Source of the DNA: Bacillota bacterium
GTDB taxonomy: Bacteria; Bacillota; Clostridia; Clostridiales; Clostridiaceae
Direction: 5' to 3'
NCBI GenBank assembly: GCA_021781745.1
Contig: JAJXWH010000014.1
Coordinates: 46,244-110,243, forward strand
Length of the DNA stretch: 64,000 nucleotides
Made by a program: the position numbers and the translations under genes
Shown here: piece after piece, positions 39,164-48,661 of the stretch
How the letters are laid out: every line of letters starts with the position of its first letter
How positions within the stretch are numbered: the stretch's first letter is position 1
The notes under the pieces: generated by a model
The model's database searches: none
Told to the model about the DNA's origin: nothing
What the model saw: only the letters and a program-made list of their open reading frames with translations

Positions 39164-39745
39164 ATGATTATGATGAAAACAAATAAAATATTTCTAGGAT
39201 TATCAACATTAATAGTTGCAGGACTATTGTCTCCTGCCATACAGTCGTATGCTTATGAGAAAAAGAAGATAACAATACATCCAGTAAATGCATTGGGAGA
39301 GCAAATCCACAATAATATTGAAATAGAAGCAGATGTTGTTAAAGATTCGTCAAATCCAGATGACTGGTACTATTCATTTAAGTCACCAGAAATAGAAGGT
39401 TATCACGCTCTGCCTAATTATATTGAAAAACTATCTAAATTTAAAGCAGACAATATTACAATTACAATATCGTATACAAGTTTAGATAGTGGCGCTAGCA
39501 AAAAGAATTGGGCATATGTAAATGGAAATTGGTATTATAGAAATGCTGATGGAGTATACTCTTATGCTTGGGAAAAAATAAATGATAGCTGGTATTTTTT
39601 TGATATTGAAACAGCAGCGATGAAAACAGATTATTGGGTTAGATGGAATAATAAATGGTACTATATAAAATCAGATGGCACAATGGCAACAAACACTTAT
39701 ATAGGTGGGTATTATGTAGATGCCAATGGTGAGTGGGTAGGATAA
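39164..39745 (+). CDS. Secreted cell-wall-binding repeat protein
   Basis: Signal peptide; NWAYVNGNWYYRNADGV, SWYFFDIETAAMKT, WYYIKSDGTMATNTYIGGYYVDANGEW. Confidence 0.8.
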   Translation: MIMMKTNKIFLGLSTLIVAGLLSPAIQSYAYEKKKITIHPVNALGEQIHNNIEIEADVVKDSSNPDDWYYSFKSPEIEGYHALPNYIEKLSKFKADNITITISYTSLDSGASKKNWAYVNGNWYYRNADGVYSYAWEKINDSWYFFDIETAAMKTDYWVRWNNKWYYIKSDGTMATNTYIGGYYVDANGEWVG

Positions 39746-39874
39746 TGTGTAATATATTCTATTTAATTAAGGTACAATTGCAAAATTGTAAATGGCTATT
39801 ATGGCGAATTGAAGGCAGATTTAGTACGAGTATAAATAAAAATATGAAAATTTAATTTTTGAGGAGGAATAAAA

Positions 39875-40522
39875 ATGATAAAAAAAACAAATAAGTTAAT
39901 TGCAAGTTTACTAATAACTTTATCTATAGTTTCATTATTTCCAACAATAAATGCTTTTGCTGAAACAAAGTTTTCACAAGCAGAAAACGACCTGTATAAA
40001 AATTTTTTAGACACAGAATGCACCAAAACCGATAACTTAGGTGTCTACATAAGAAAGTCAGATGGAAAGTATTTCGGAAGATCTACTGTGTCTGGTTCAG
40101 ATGATGTAAAAGTGTCAAATGAAACAGTAGATGGAGATAACTACTATGCTTCTTCTGATGGAAGCTTAGTTAAAAATACATGGGAATCGCTTTATAACGG
40201 ATACGTTTATAAGTGGCATTACTATGGATCTGATTATCAAGAAGTGAAATATCAATATAAAACAATTGATGGTAAAAAATACTACTTTGATAAAAATGGG
40301 TATTTAAGTACAGGATGGAAAAAAAGAACTGCAGATGAAAACATTAAAGCTAGTGCTAATGATAAACATTGGTATTATTTCGGAGAAGATGGCGTAATAA
40401 AAGAAGGATGGGTTAAAAGTAATGATAAATGGTATTACATTTATTCTGATGGTTTAATGGCTTATGATACAACTACACCTGATGGAGGTTTTGTTGATAA
40501 AAATGGTGTTTGGGTCTCTTAA
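39875..40522 (+). CDS. Secreted cell-wall-binding repeat protein (paralog of 41272-41925)
   Basis: Signal peptide INAFAE; TECTKTDNLGVYIRKSDGKYFG; GWKKRTADENIKASANDKHWYYFGEDG. Confidence 0.82.
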   Translation: MIKKTNKLIASLLITLSIVSLFPTINAFAETKFSQAENDLYKNFLDTECTKTDNLGVYIRKSDGKYFGRSTVSGSDDVKVSNETVDGDNYYASSDGSLVKNTWESLYNGYVYKWHYYGSDYQEVKYQYKTIDGKKYYFDKNGYLSTGWKKRTADENIKASANDKHWYYFGEDGVIKEGWVKSNDKWYYIYSDGLMAYDTTTPDGGFVDKNGVWVS

Positions 40523-40583
40523 ATATGAAGTGGGAATTTTGCTTAAGAGAATAAAAGAATTATTAATGCAGGAGGAATGAAGT

Positions 40584-41231
40584 TTGAGAGAAACAAGCAA
40601 AGCTTTAGAAAGTTTCTGTTTAGGAATATGGGTTATTTTATTATTAGGAGTTGCAGAACCTGTTTATGCTACTAATGATGCAGATATAACTACAGAATCG
40701 AATACTCAAGTTGATGGATTAAAAGGAATGCCTGATGTTGTAGATGCAGGTGAGCATTTTATAGCGCCTAAAGATGGAGATGTTGAAAAACTGAATATTG
40801 GTTGGACTAATATTCAAGGACATTATTTTTATTGCAAGGATGAAAATAGAGTTAAAGTAAGTGGCTGGCAGCAATTAGGTAGTAATTGGTATCATTTTAG
40901 CACTAGTACTTATGATATGAAAATTGGTTGGTTTAATGATGGAGGAACTTGGTATTATTTAAATGATTATTCTGATCTAAAATCAGAAAAAATAAAAGTT
41001 CCAACAGTAAAAACAGGTTTGGGTACTATGAAAACAGGTTGGCTAAATAATAATGGAAGTTGGTATTTCTTAAGTAACGATGGATCATTAAAACAAGGTG
41101 GATGGTTGCAAATAAATGATACTTGGTATTATTTCAATCAAGATGGACGTATGGCCACAGATACTACAATTGATGGATATAATATAGGTTCAGATGGCGC
41201 TTGGAGAAATAGTTTGTTATATTTCAACTAA
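40584..41231 (+). CDS. Secreted cell-wall-binding repeat protein
   Basis: Signal-like N-terminus; KTGWLNNNGSWYFLSNDGSLKQGGWLQINDTWYYFNQDGRMATDT. Confidence 0.8.
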   Translation: MRETSKALESFCLGIWVILLLGVAEPVYATNDADITTESNTQVDGLKGMPDVVDAGEHFIAPKDGDVEKLNIGWTNIQGHYFYCKDENRVKVSGWQQLGSNWYHFSTSTYDMKIGWFNDGGTWYYLNDYSDLKSEKIKVPTVKTGLGTMKTGWLNNNGSWYFLSNDGSLKQGGWLQINDTWYYFNQDGRMATDTTIDGYNIGSDGAWRNSLLYFN

Positions 41232-41271
41232 ATAAATTTAGATATTATAGTGCAATTTTGAGGGGGAATAA

Positions 41272-41925
41272 ATGATGATAAGAAGAGGAAAGAAAATAGT
41301 AGCAAGTGTAGTAATTGGATTAACTTTAGTTTCATTATTTTCTATAACAAATGTTTTTGCTGCAACAAAATACTCAGAAGAAGAAAACGCAAAATATAAA
41401 GAATTTATAGATAAAGAATGTACAAAAACAGATAATCCATTTGTATATATAAGAAAGTCTGATGGTAAATATTTTGGAATTTCTAGTGACACAACATTAG
41501 ACGATGTAAAAGTATCGAATGAAACAATATCTTTTGGAGACTATTTTGCTGATGGAGATGGAAGTCTTATTAAGAATCAATGGAGATATATTTTAGATGG
41601 AGGTACAGTCTATTTTTGGCATTATTATGATTCTAATTGTAAAACAATTAAGCAACAATATAAGACCATCGATGGAAAAAAATATTATTTCGACAAGGAA
41701 GGAAGATTGTCTATAGGATGGAAAAAAAGAACTGCAGACGAAAATATCAAAGCTAATGCTAATGATAAACATTGGTACTATTTTGGAGAAGATGGTTCAA
41801 TAACAGAAGGTTGGATTCAAAGTGGGGGTAAGTGGTATTACATTTATTCTGATGGTCTAATGGCCTATGATACAACAACACCTGATGGATATTATGTGAA
41901 TAAAAATGGTGTTTTTGTTAATTGA
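41272..41925 (+). CDS. Secreted cell-wall-binding repeat protein (paralog of 39875-40522)
   Basis: KECTKTDNPFVYIRKSDGKYFG; GWKKRTADENIKANANDKHWYYFGEDG. Confidence 0.82.
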   Translation: MMIRRGKKIVASVVIGLTLVSLFSITNVFAATKYSEEENAKYKEFIDKECTKTDNPFVYIRKSDGKYFGISSDTTLDDVKVSNETISFGDYFADGDGSLIKNQWRYILDGGTVYFWHYYDSNCKTIKQQYKTIDGKKYYFDKEGRLSIGWKKRTADENIKANANDKHWYYFGEDGSITEGWIQSGGKWYYIYSDGLMAYDTTTPDGYYVNKNGVFVN

Positions 41926-42017
41926 AATTTACGCTCATAACTTAGGAGATATTTAAACTTTACAGATATAGTGAAAAATATTATTTTTAAAATTTATTTT
42001 AATAAAAAACTTTGTTA

Positions 42018-42064
42018 ATACTGGTGTAAGTGATTGAAGATAATTACTTACACCAGTATTTTTT
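42018..42064. terminator. Intrinsic terminator
   Basis: AATACTGGTGTAAGT-gattgaagataatt-ACTTACACCAGTATT + tttttt. Confidence 0.85.
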
Positions 42065-42288
42065 GATAAGTTGCTAAAAGTTAAGTAAATATAACTTTAT
42101 TTGTAAAATATCAATAATAATTAATGTATATTAATAATTTGATAAAAAATATTTGAAAAAAATATTTAAGTAATTTCTCAGAAGAAATAAAAAATCAAGA
42201 TACTCTTTAATTAAGAAATAAAATAAGTATTTGTTAAATTCACTTATTTGAATTTCTAATAAAATTATAAAGAAAGAGTGATTCTTTT

Positions 42289-43788
42289 ATGGGAAAAAAA
42301 ATTACAGTAAGTGATATTATATCAATATATGAAATTTCGAAGTGGAGAAAGATGGATATATCATTTATAGAAGCAGGAACAGGACAAGGAAAAAGTTATT
42401 TTGTTATAAATACCTTATATGAGTTTGCTAAAAGCAATAACAAAAAAATATTATTTCTAATTAATAGATCAAGTTCGTATGAACAATTTTTGTATGAAAT
42501 TATGACACAATGCAAGAAGGATATTATAGATATAGCCACGTATCAAAAATTGGAATATATGAGTTTAGTTCAAAAAATAGATTATGATATGACAAAATAT
42601 GATTACATTGTATGTGATGAATTTCATTACTTCTTAAATGATGCAACATTTAATGACAGAACAGATATAGCATTTGAGCAAATAATGAAACAGAGAAATG
42701 CTGTTAAAATATTTATGAGTGCAACTGGGAAAAATATGGAGCGATATATAAAAGAAAATATTAAACTATATGTAAATGCTGAAGGTATAACAATAAAAAA
42801 TTATAATTTACCAATAAATTATGATTTTATAAAAAAGCTATCATTCTTCTATGAAGATGAGACTTATGAAGAGTTGATTGAACAATTTATTAAGGAAGGA
42901 ACTAAGGCGATATTTTTTATGCAAGATTTAGAAAAAGCATGTGATTTATATAAAAAATATAAAGCTTTTTGTCTATTTAATTGCAGTAAAAAAGAAAAAA
43001 AATATTATAAGCATGTCAATGAAAAAAAAATTAAAAAAATGTTAGAAGAAGAAAAGTTTGAAGAATTAATTTTAATAACAACTCCATGTATGGATTCTGG
43101 TGTAAATATTAAAGATATAAATTTAAAAAATATAGTAGTATCTATATATGATTTAGATACACTAATACAGTGTATTGGTAGAAAAAGATTAGTTGACTAT
43201 TTAGATAAAATAAATCTATATGTTAGATGTTTAGATAATTGTACGTTAGGTGGGATTCAAATAGAAACAATCAATAAACTGGAGCGCTTAGAATATTTAA
43301 AAAAGCACACCGATGAAGAATATATAGATAAATATCCTAGATCTAGTGGATTTGATAGGGCTATATATGATAATTATCGAAAAGATAAAAATAGTATTGG
43401 TAAAGAAATAAATCCATTAATTGAATTTAAGTATAAACTAATTCTAAAAGAAGTAGGCATAATTAAGTCCTATAGAGAACTTGGATATGGGAAATTTGCA
43501 TATATCAAATACTTATCGGATAAATTTAAGATAAATAATTATGCATTATTCGAAGACGAAAAGAAAGAAGCAAAAATTCAAGAGTATTTTCATAAAATGG
43601 AAGACAAACCAATAGATAAAGAGGAACGAAAAAATTTAATTGAGGTTTGCAACAAAAAAGATTCTTTTGGAAGAAAATATGCATCAATCGGAAAATTAAA
43701 TAAATATTTATTGGAAAATAATTTTGGATATGAGATTAAGGCTAAAATTATAAAGAATAAAACTTATTGGATCATAGTTAAAAGATAA
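42289..43788 (+). CDS. DEAD/DEAH-type (SF2) helicase, phage/plasmid-like
   Basis: FIEAGTGQGKSYFVINTL (Walker A), DYIVCDEFHYFL (DEFH), IFMSATGK, IQCIGRKRLVDYL. Confidence 0.8.
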   Translation: MGKKITVSDIISIYEISKWRKMDISFIEAGTGQGKSYFVINTLYEFAKSNNKKILFLINRSSSYEQFLYEIMTQCKKDIIDIATYQKLEYMSLVQKIDYDMTKYDYIVCDEFHYFLNDATFNDRTDIAFEQIMKQRNAVKIFMSATGKNMERYIKENIKLYVNAEGITIKNYNLPINYDFIKKLSFFYEDETYEELIEQFIKEGTKAIFFMQDLEKACDLYKKYKAFCLFNCSKKEKKYYKHVNEKKIKKMLEEEKFEELILITTPCMDSGVNIKDINLKNIVVSIYDLDTLIQCIGRKRLVDYLDKINLYVRCLDNCTLGGIQIETINKLERLEYLKKHTDEEYIDKYPRSSGFDRAIYDNYRKDKNSIGKEINPLIEFKYKLILKEVGIIKSYRELGYGKFAYIKYLSDKFKINNYALFEDEKKEAKIQEYFHKMEDKPIDKEERKNLIEVCNKKDSFGRKYASIGKLNKYLLENNFGYEIKAKIIKNKTYWIIVKR

Positions 43789-44148
43789 GCAGTATTTATA
43801 ATTTAAGTGAAATAAACTATGCATGTATATTGAATTCTCATATATATGCATAGTTTTAAGTTGAATATATAAATCATTTTGAAAGAAAGCTTGTGAAAAA
43901 TATTTAAATAACTATATGATTAAAACACAAAAGCTATAAATCAATTTTCAGTATGTGATTGTATATATATTGTGGTTTGAATATGTTGCTCGACATTTTG
44001 GAGTATAATCACTATATTTGATGTTAGAAGTTTTTTGAAATTTTTATTCTTCTAATGCAATAAATAAGCACTAATAAAGTTATTAGATTGGTACTTTAAA
44101 GTTAAGAAATATTTTTTGACTTAGAAAGCAGTTAGTAAACATAAAAAA

Positions 44149-44800
44149 TATGCAATATATGTTTATAAAGGGTTTTGCAAATTTTTTAGATGTGATTTTA
44201 ATTCTTAATTGAATTAGCACCTTCCCTGCGGTCAGTTGCACTGCTTCTGAAAACTAAAAATTTAGAGAAATAGTAAGCATTTGAAGTGTTTTCTTAATAT
44301 TTAAAGTACTTCATAATAAAACATTTTTTCTTCTAAAGAAGTATAAACTGTTGCTGAAAGCAGAAAATTACTAAAATAATGGTTTTCCAAGGAGGAACTA
44401 TTTATTCTAAAAAAATTGCAATATATTATATAAAGGGTTTTGCAGATTTTTTAGATGTGACTTTAATTCTTAATTGGATTAGCAGCTTCCCTACGGTCGG
44501 CTGCACTGCTTCTGAGAACTAAACTTTTAAGAGAATAGTGAATATTTTAAATGCGTTCTAAATATTAAACCTACTTCATAAGAAAAAGAAAACAAGTTTC
44601 TATTTCTAAAGCAGTAAGAAATATTGTTGAGAGAAGAAATTTTTAAGATTAGAAAGTTACTAAACAATAGTGGTTCTTCAAATAATGTCTTATTCAAGCC
44701 TAAAAAATATGCAAAGATAGTTTATAAAGGGTATTGCAGATTTTTTAGATATTGTGTTAATTATATTGAATAATTTTCATATATTTTGAAAGCGCAAAAT
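44149..44800. repeat. ~265-290-bp imperfect tandem repeats upstream of the resolvase-tns operon
   Basis: ATAAAGGGTTTTGCANATTTTTTAGATGTGAnTTTAATTCTTAATTGnATTAGCAnCTTCCCTnCGGTCnGnTGCACTGCTTCTG at about 44170 and 44437; partial third copy at about 44723. Confidence 0.85.
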
Positions 44801-45089
44801 TTCTGTAGAATCATAACTTTTATATATTAAAAAAATTATTCAAGAATGCTCTGGAGAATAAAATTTTTTAGTATAATGTGTATATAAGATATGAATATAT
44901 AAACTATAAATTCTATGAAATTTGGACTAACATATAATTGCAAAATGTAGTAAGTAATTTTGCAATATTTCATAAGCTAAAATATGGACTTTTGGAACAA
45001 ATGCATGTGTATAAAAGTGCAATTATTATATAATTCATAATGTACACTTTTTGCAATGCTATAGAATTTTGAAGGAGGTAAGTTTTTTT

Positions 45090-45707
45090 ATGGGGATAAG
45101 AAATTACTTTTATGGAAGGGTATCTTCTAAAGATCAAAATGAAAATAGACAATTGGATGCAATTAAAAAGTTGGACATTGACTCTCGGGATGTGTATATG
45201 GATAAAGCGAGCGGTAAAGATTTTGATAGACCAGAATGGAATGCATTAAAAAGATCAATCAGAAGTGGAGATGTTCTGTTTATAAAATCTATTGATAGGC
45301 TCGGAAGAAATAAAACAAGCATTTTAGAGCAATGGAAGTGGCTTAGTGATAATGATATCGATATTGTAGTTTTAGATATGGAAATCTTGGATACACGTAA
45401 GTATAAAGATTTAAAAGGGGTAGGGCAATTAATTACGGATCTAGTTCTTCAAATATTAGCATGGCTGGCAGAAGAAGAACGTATAAATATAAAGCAGCGA
45501 CAAATGGAAGGCATAGAATCTGCGAAACTAAGAAATGTTAAATTTGGTAGACCTAAAATACAAGTAAGTAATAATTTCAAAACTATTTACATGCAGTGGA
45601 AGAATGGAGATTTCACTGCAAAAAAAGCCATGAAAATGCTTGATATCAAACCAAATACCTTTTATAGGAGGGTTGCAGAGTTTGAAAATAATACAATAAG
45701 GGAGTGA
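45090..45707 (+). CDS. Serine recombinase (resolvase/invertase)
   Basis: YGRVSSKDQNENRQLDAI, DRPEWNALKRSIRSGDVLFIKSIDRLGRN; start at 45090 (RBS gaaggagg). Confidence 0.92.
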   Translation: MGIRNYFYGRVSSKDQNENRQLDAIKKLDIDSRDVYMDKASGKDFDRPEWNALKRSIRSGDVLFIKSIDRLGRNKTSILEQWKWLSDNDIDIVVLDMEILDTRKYKDLKGVGQLITDLVLQILAWLAEEERINIKQRQMEGIESAKLRNVKFGRPKIQVSNNFKTIYMQWKNGDFTAKKAMKMLDIKPNTFYRRVAEFENNTIRE

Positions 45708-45714
45708 ATGGATA

Positions 45715-46521
45715 ATGTCTAAAAGAAATAACACTTGGAGTAAGCAAAAATTAGAAAGATACTTAAGAGAAGGAAGAGGTAAAGGAAAGTTGTCTTCATA
45801 TAAGCCTTGGTTAACAGTTCAAGATTTTCCTTCCATCGGTAGAGCAAGTAGAATTCTAGGAAATAAGACTAATAGAGTGCATCATTTTTTTAGTGACTTA
45901 GAAACCCAATGTTTTTATTTATGGGATTGGGATGAAAAAGTCATAGATATCAAAGAACATTATCCATTGTTAAACTTATATGATGTTGTAGATGTAGAGG
46001 ATATAAATATTAATACTTTCAAAGATAAAGATACGAATGAACCATATGTTTTAACAACAACTTTTTTTATACTCGTGAGAACAGAAGAAGGAGGAAGTGA
46101 TTGTTTTGTCAGAAGTGTTAAGTATAAATCAGCATTAGAAAAATCAACAACGATAGAAAAATTGGAACTGGAACGTAGATATTGGGAAGCACAAGGAGCC
46201 GATTGGGCGCTAATAACAGAAGACGATATTCCAAAGGAGAAGGCCAAAAATATTCAATGGTTTCATGGAGTGTTAAATGAATATAAAAATTATGACATTG
46301 ATGAAAACACTATGGTGAGGCTATGTGGAGAATTTTTAGAATATGCTAATTCAAGTGATTTATCAATTAGAAAATTATCAAAGGATTTTGAAATGAAGAA
46401 TTCCTTAAAAGAAGGAACAGGAATATTTATATTTAAATACCTTTTAGCAGCAAGGGTTGTAGAAATTGATATGAATAAGAACATCGATTTAAATCTTACT
46501 TTTTCAGAAATCACTAAGTAA
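45715..46521 (+). CDS. tnsA: TnsA-like transposase endonuclease subunit
   Basis: VHHFFSDLETQCFYLWDWDEKVIDIKEHYPLL; FVRSVKYKSALEK; LELERRYWEAQGADWALITEDDIPKEKAKNIQWFH. Confidence 0.93.
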   Translation: MSKRNNTWSKQKLERYLREGRGKGKLSSYKPWLTVQDFPSIGRASRILGNKTNRVHHFFSDLETQCFYLWDWDEKVIDIKEHYPLLNLYDVVDVEDININTFKDKDTNEPYVLTTTFFILVRTEEGGSDCFVRSVKYKSALEKSTTIEKLELERRYWEAQGADWALITEDDIPKEKAKNIQWFHGVLNEYKNYDIDENTMVRLCGEFLEYANSSDLSIRKLSKDFEMKNSLKEGTGIFIFKYLLAARVVEIDMNKNIDLNLTFSEITK

Positions 46522-46534
46522 GGAGAGGAGCTAA

Positions 46535-48661
46535 ATGATACAAGTTAACAATTTAATAAAATGGTTAAATGGAGAAGAGCAAGTTGATCGAATTCTATGG
46601 TTCGATAAAATGCAGGATATTATTTTTTTAATAGACGTAAAAGAAAATAAAATGCCTATAAAATACAGCATGTCTTATGTAGAAGACATGATTAAGTTAG
46701 AAAAAATAACATTTGAACCAACTGACAAATATATAAATATATTAAAGGAAGAAGAAATTCCCACATTATATATACAGTATAGAGATAAAGCATGGGAGGT
46801 TATAAAACAGATAGTTGAAAAAGAACCGTATGTTTATATTTCTAAAGAAAGAAGAAAATTAACTTTATATACATCAAAAAATTTAAATATTAGTGAAAGT
46901 ACCATAAACAGATACCTTAAAAGATATTGGTGCAGAGGTAAGAATAAAAATGCTCTAGTTCCAGAATTCAAAAACTCAGGTGGAAGAGGTAAGGAGAAGA
47001 AGATTTCAGGTGGTATAAAGCGAGGACGACCAAGAAATAACAGTCAACTTTTAGGAAGCGGTATAAATGTAGATGATAACATTAAAAGAACTTTTAAATT
47101 AGCCATTAATAAATATTATAATACCAGCAGCAAGAACCCATTAACTACAACATATCAATTAATGATAAAAGAGTATTTTAGGAATATAGAGAATCAGAAA
47201 GACATTCTATCAAATCAAGAATTACCAACATACGAACAGTTTAAGTATTGGTTTTATAAGAATAGAAACTATAAAAAAGAAGTAGTAAGCAGATTTGGTT
47301 CTAAGAAATATGAGCAGAAACATAGAGCCATTTTAGGGAATACTAATAATGATGTATTAGGATCGGGTAGTTTATATCAAATCGATGCAACTGTTGCGGA
47401 TGTGTATGTGGTAAGTGAATTTAATAGAAATTGGATTATTGGAAGACCAGTGTTGTATATGGTATTAGATTCTTTCAGTAGAATGATTGTAGGTTTTTAT
47501 GTTGGATTAGAAGGACCAAGTTTTATTGGAGCAGCAATGGCATTAGCAAGTGTTGTAGAAGACAAGGTTAAGTTATGTAAAGAATATGGTATTGAAATTA
47601 CACCTGAACAATGGCCGGTTAATAATTTGCCAGATCACATAATTGCAGACAGAGGTGAAATGGAAGGTAAAAATATTGAAAGTTTGGTAGAGGCATTAGG
47701 AATTGGAGTAAAGGTTACACCACCATTTAGGGCAGATTGGAAAGGTTGTGTAGAACAAAATTTTAGAGTTTTAAATACTCATACTAAGCCTTTTTTAGTA
47801 GGAAAAGTGGATGGTAATTTCAAAGAGCGTGGAGATAAGGACTATAGGCTGGATGCGAAACTAACAATAAAGGAATTTACTAAAATTATAATAAAAACAA
47901 TACTTTATCATAACAATAGCCATATTTTAAGAGAATATGATAGAAGTCAATTCCAGATAGAAGATGACGTGAAAGCAGTTCCAATTGAATTGTGGAATTG
48001 GGGGATAGAGAATATTTCTGGAAGATTAAAAAGTCTACCAAGAGAAATTGTTTTATTAAATCTTATGCCAACAGGAAGTGCAACAGTAACAAGCAAAGGA
48101 ATAAGATTTAATGGAGCATATTATGCTTCAAAGGAATCGTTAGGAGAGCATTGGTTTGAAAAGGCTAGGAATAGTGGTAGTTGGAAGATACAAATTTCAT
48201 ATGATTTAAGAAAAATGGATTATATTTATATAAAAAAAGATAATGGTAGAGATTATGAAAAATGCTTTTTGTTAGAACATCAAAATAAGTATAAAAGTAA
48301 ATGTTTTGATGATGTTCAATATTTAATAAGCAGAGAAAAACTAGATGTTAATTTAATGAAGGAATCAGAATTACAAGCAAAGGTAAATTTAATGGATGAT
48401 ATAGAAAGAATTGTAGATTCTGCAAAGCAAGATTATCAGTATACCAATGAAAGTAATACCGAAAGATTAAGAGGTATAGATGAAAATAGAAAAATAGAAA
48501 AACAAATAAATAGAGGACATGAGTATTTTGAGATAGGAGAAGATGTTGAGATTGATAAAAAAGATAAAATTGAAAATAATGATTTTAACAGTCATGTAAT
48601 GAATGAATTATCGCTATTGAAGCAAAGACAAAAGGAAAGGAGACAACAATCAAATGGATAA
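46535..48661 (+). CDS. tnsB: TnsB-like DDE transposase
   Basis: rve/DDE core: GSLYQIDATVADVYVV, MVLDSFSRMIVGFYVGLEG, DHIIADRGEMEGKNIESLVEALGIGVKVTPPFRADWKGCVEQNFR. Confidence 0.95.
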   Translation: MIQVNNLIKWLNGEEQVDRILWFDKMQDIIFLIDVKENKMPIKYSMSYVEDMIKLEKITFEPTDKYINILKEEEIPTLYIQYRDKAWEVIKQIVEKEPYVYISKERRKLTLYTSKNLNISESTINRYLKRYWCRGKNKNALVPEFKNSGGRGKEKKISGGIKRGRPRNNSQLLGSGINVDDNIKRTFKLAINKYYNTSSKNPLTTTYQLMIKEYFRNIENQKDILSNQELPTYEQFKYWFYKNRNYKKEVVSRFGSKKYEQKHRAILGNTNNDVLGSGSLYQIDATVADVYVVSEFNRNWIIGRPVLYMVLDSFSRMIVGFYVGLEGPSFIGAAMALASVVEDKVKLCKEYGIEITPEQWPVNNLPDHIIADRGEMEGKNIESLVEALGIGVKVTPPFRADWKGCVEQNFRVLNTHTKPFLVGKVDGNFKERGDKDYRLDAKLTIKEFTKIIIKTILYHNNSHILREYDRSQFQIEDDVKAVPIELWNWGIENISGRLKSLPREIVLLNLMPTGSATVTSKGIRFNGAYYASKESLGEHWFEKARNSGSWKIQISYDLRKMDYIYIKKDNGRDYEKCFLLEHQNKYKSKCFDDVQYLISREKLDVNLMKESELQAKVNLMDDIERIVDSAKQDYQYTNESNTERLRGIDENRKIEKQINRGHEYFEIGEDVEIDKKDKIENNDFNSHVMNELSLLKQRQKERRQQSNG

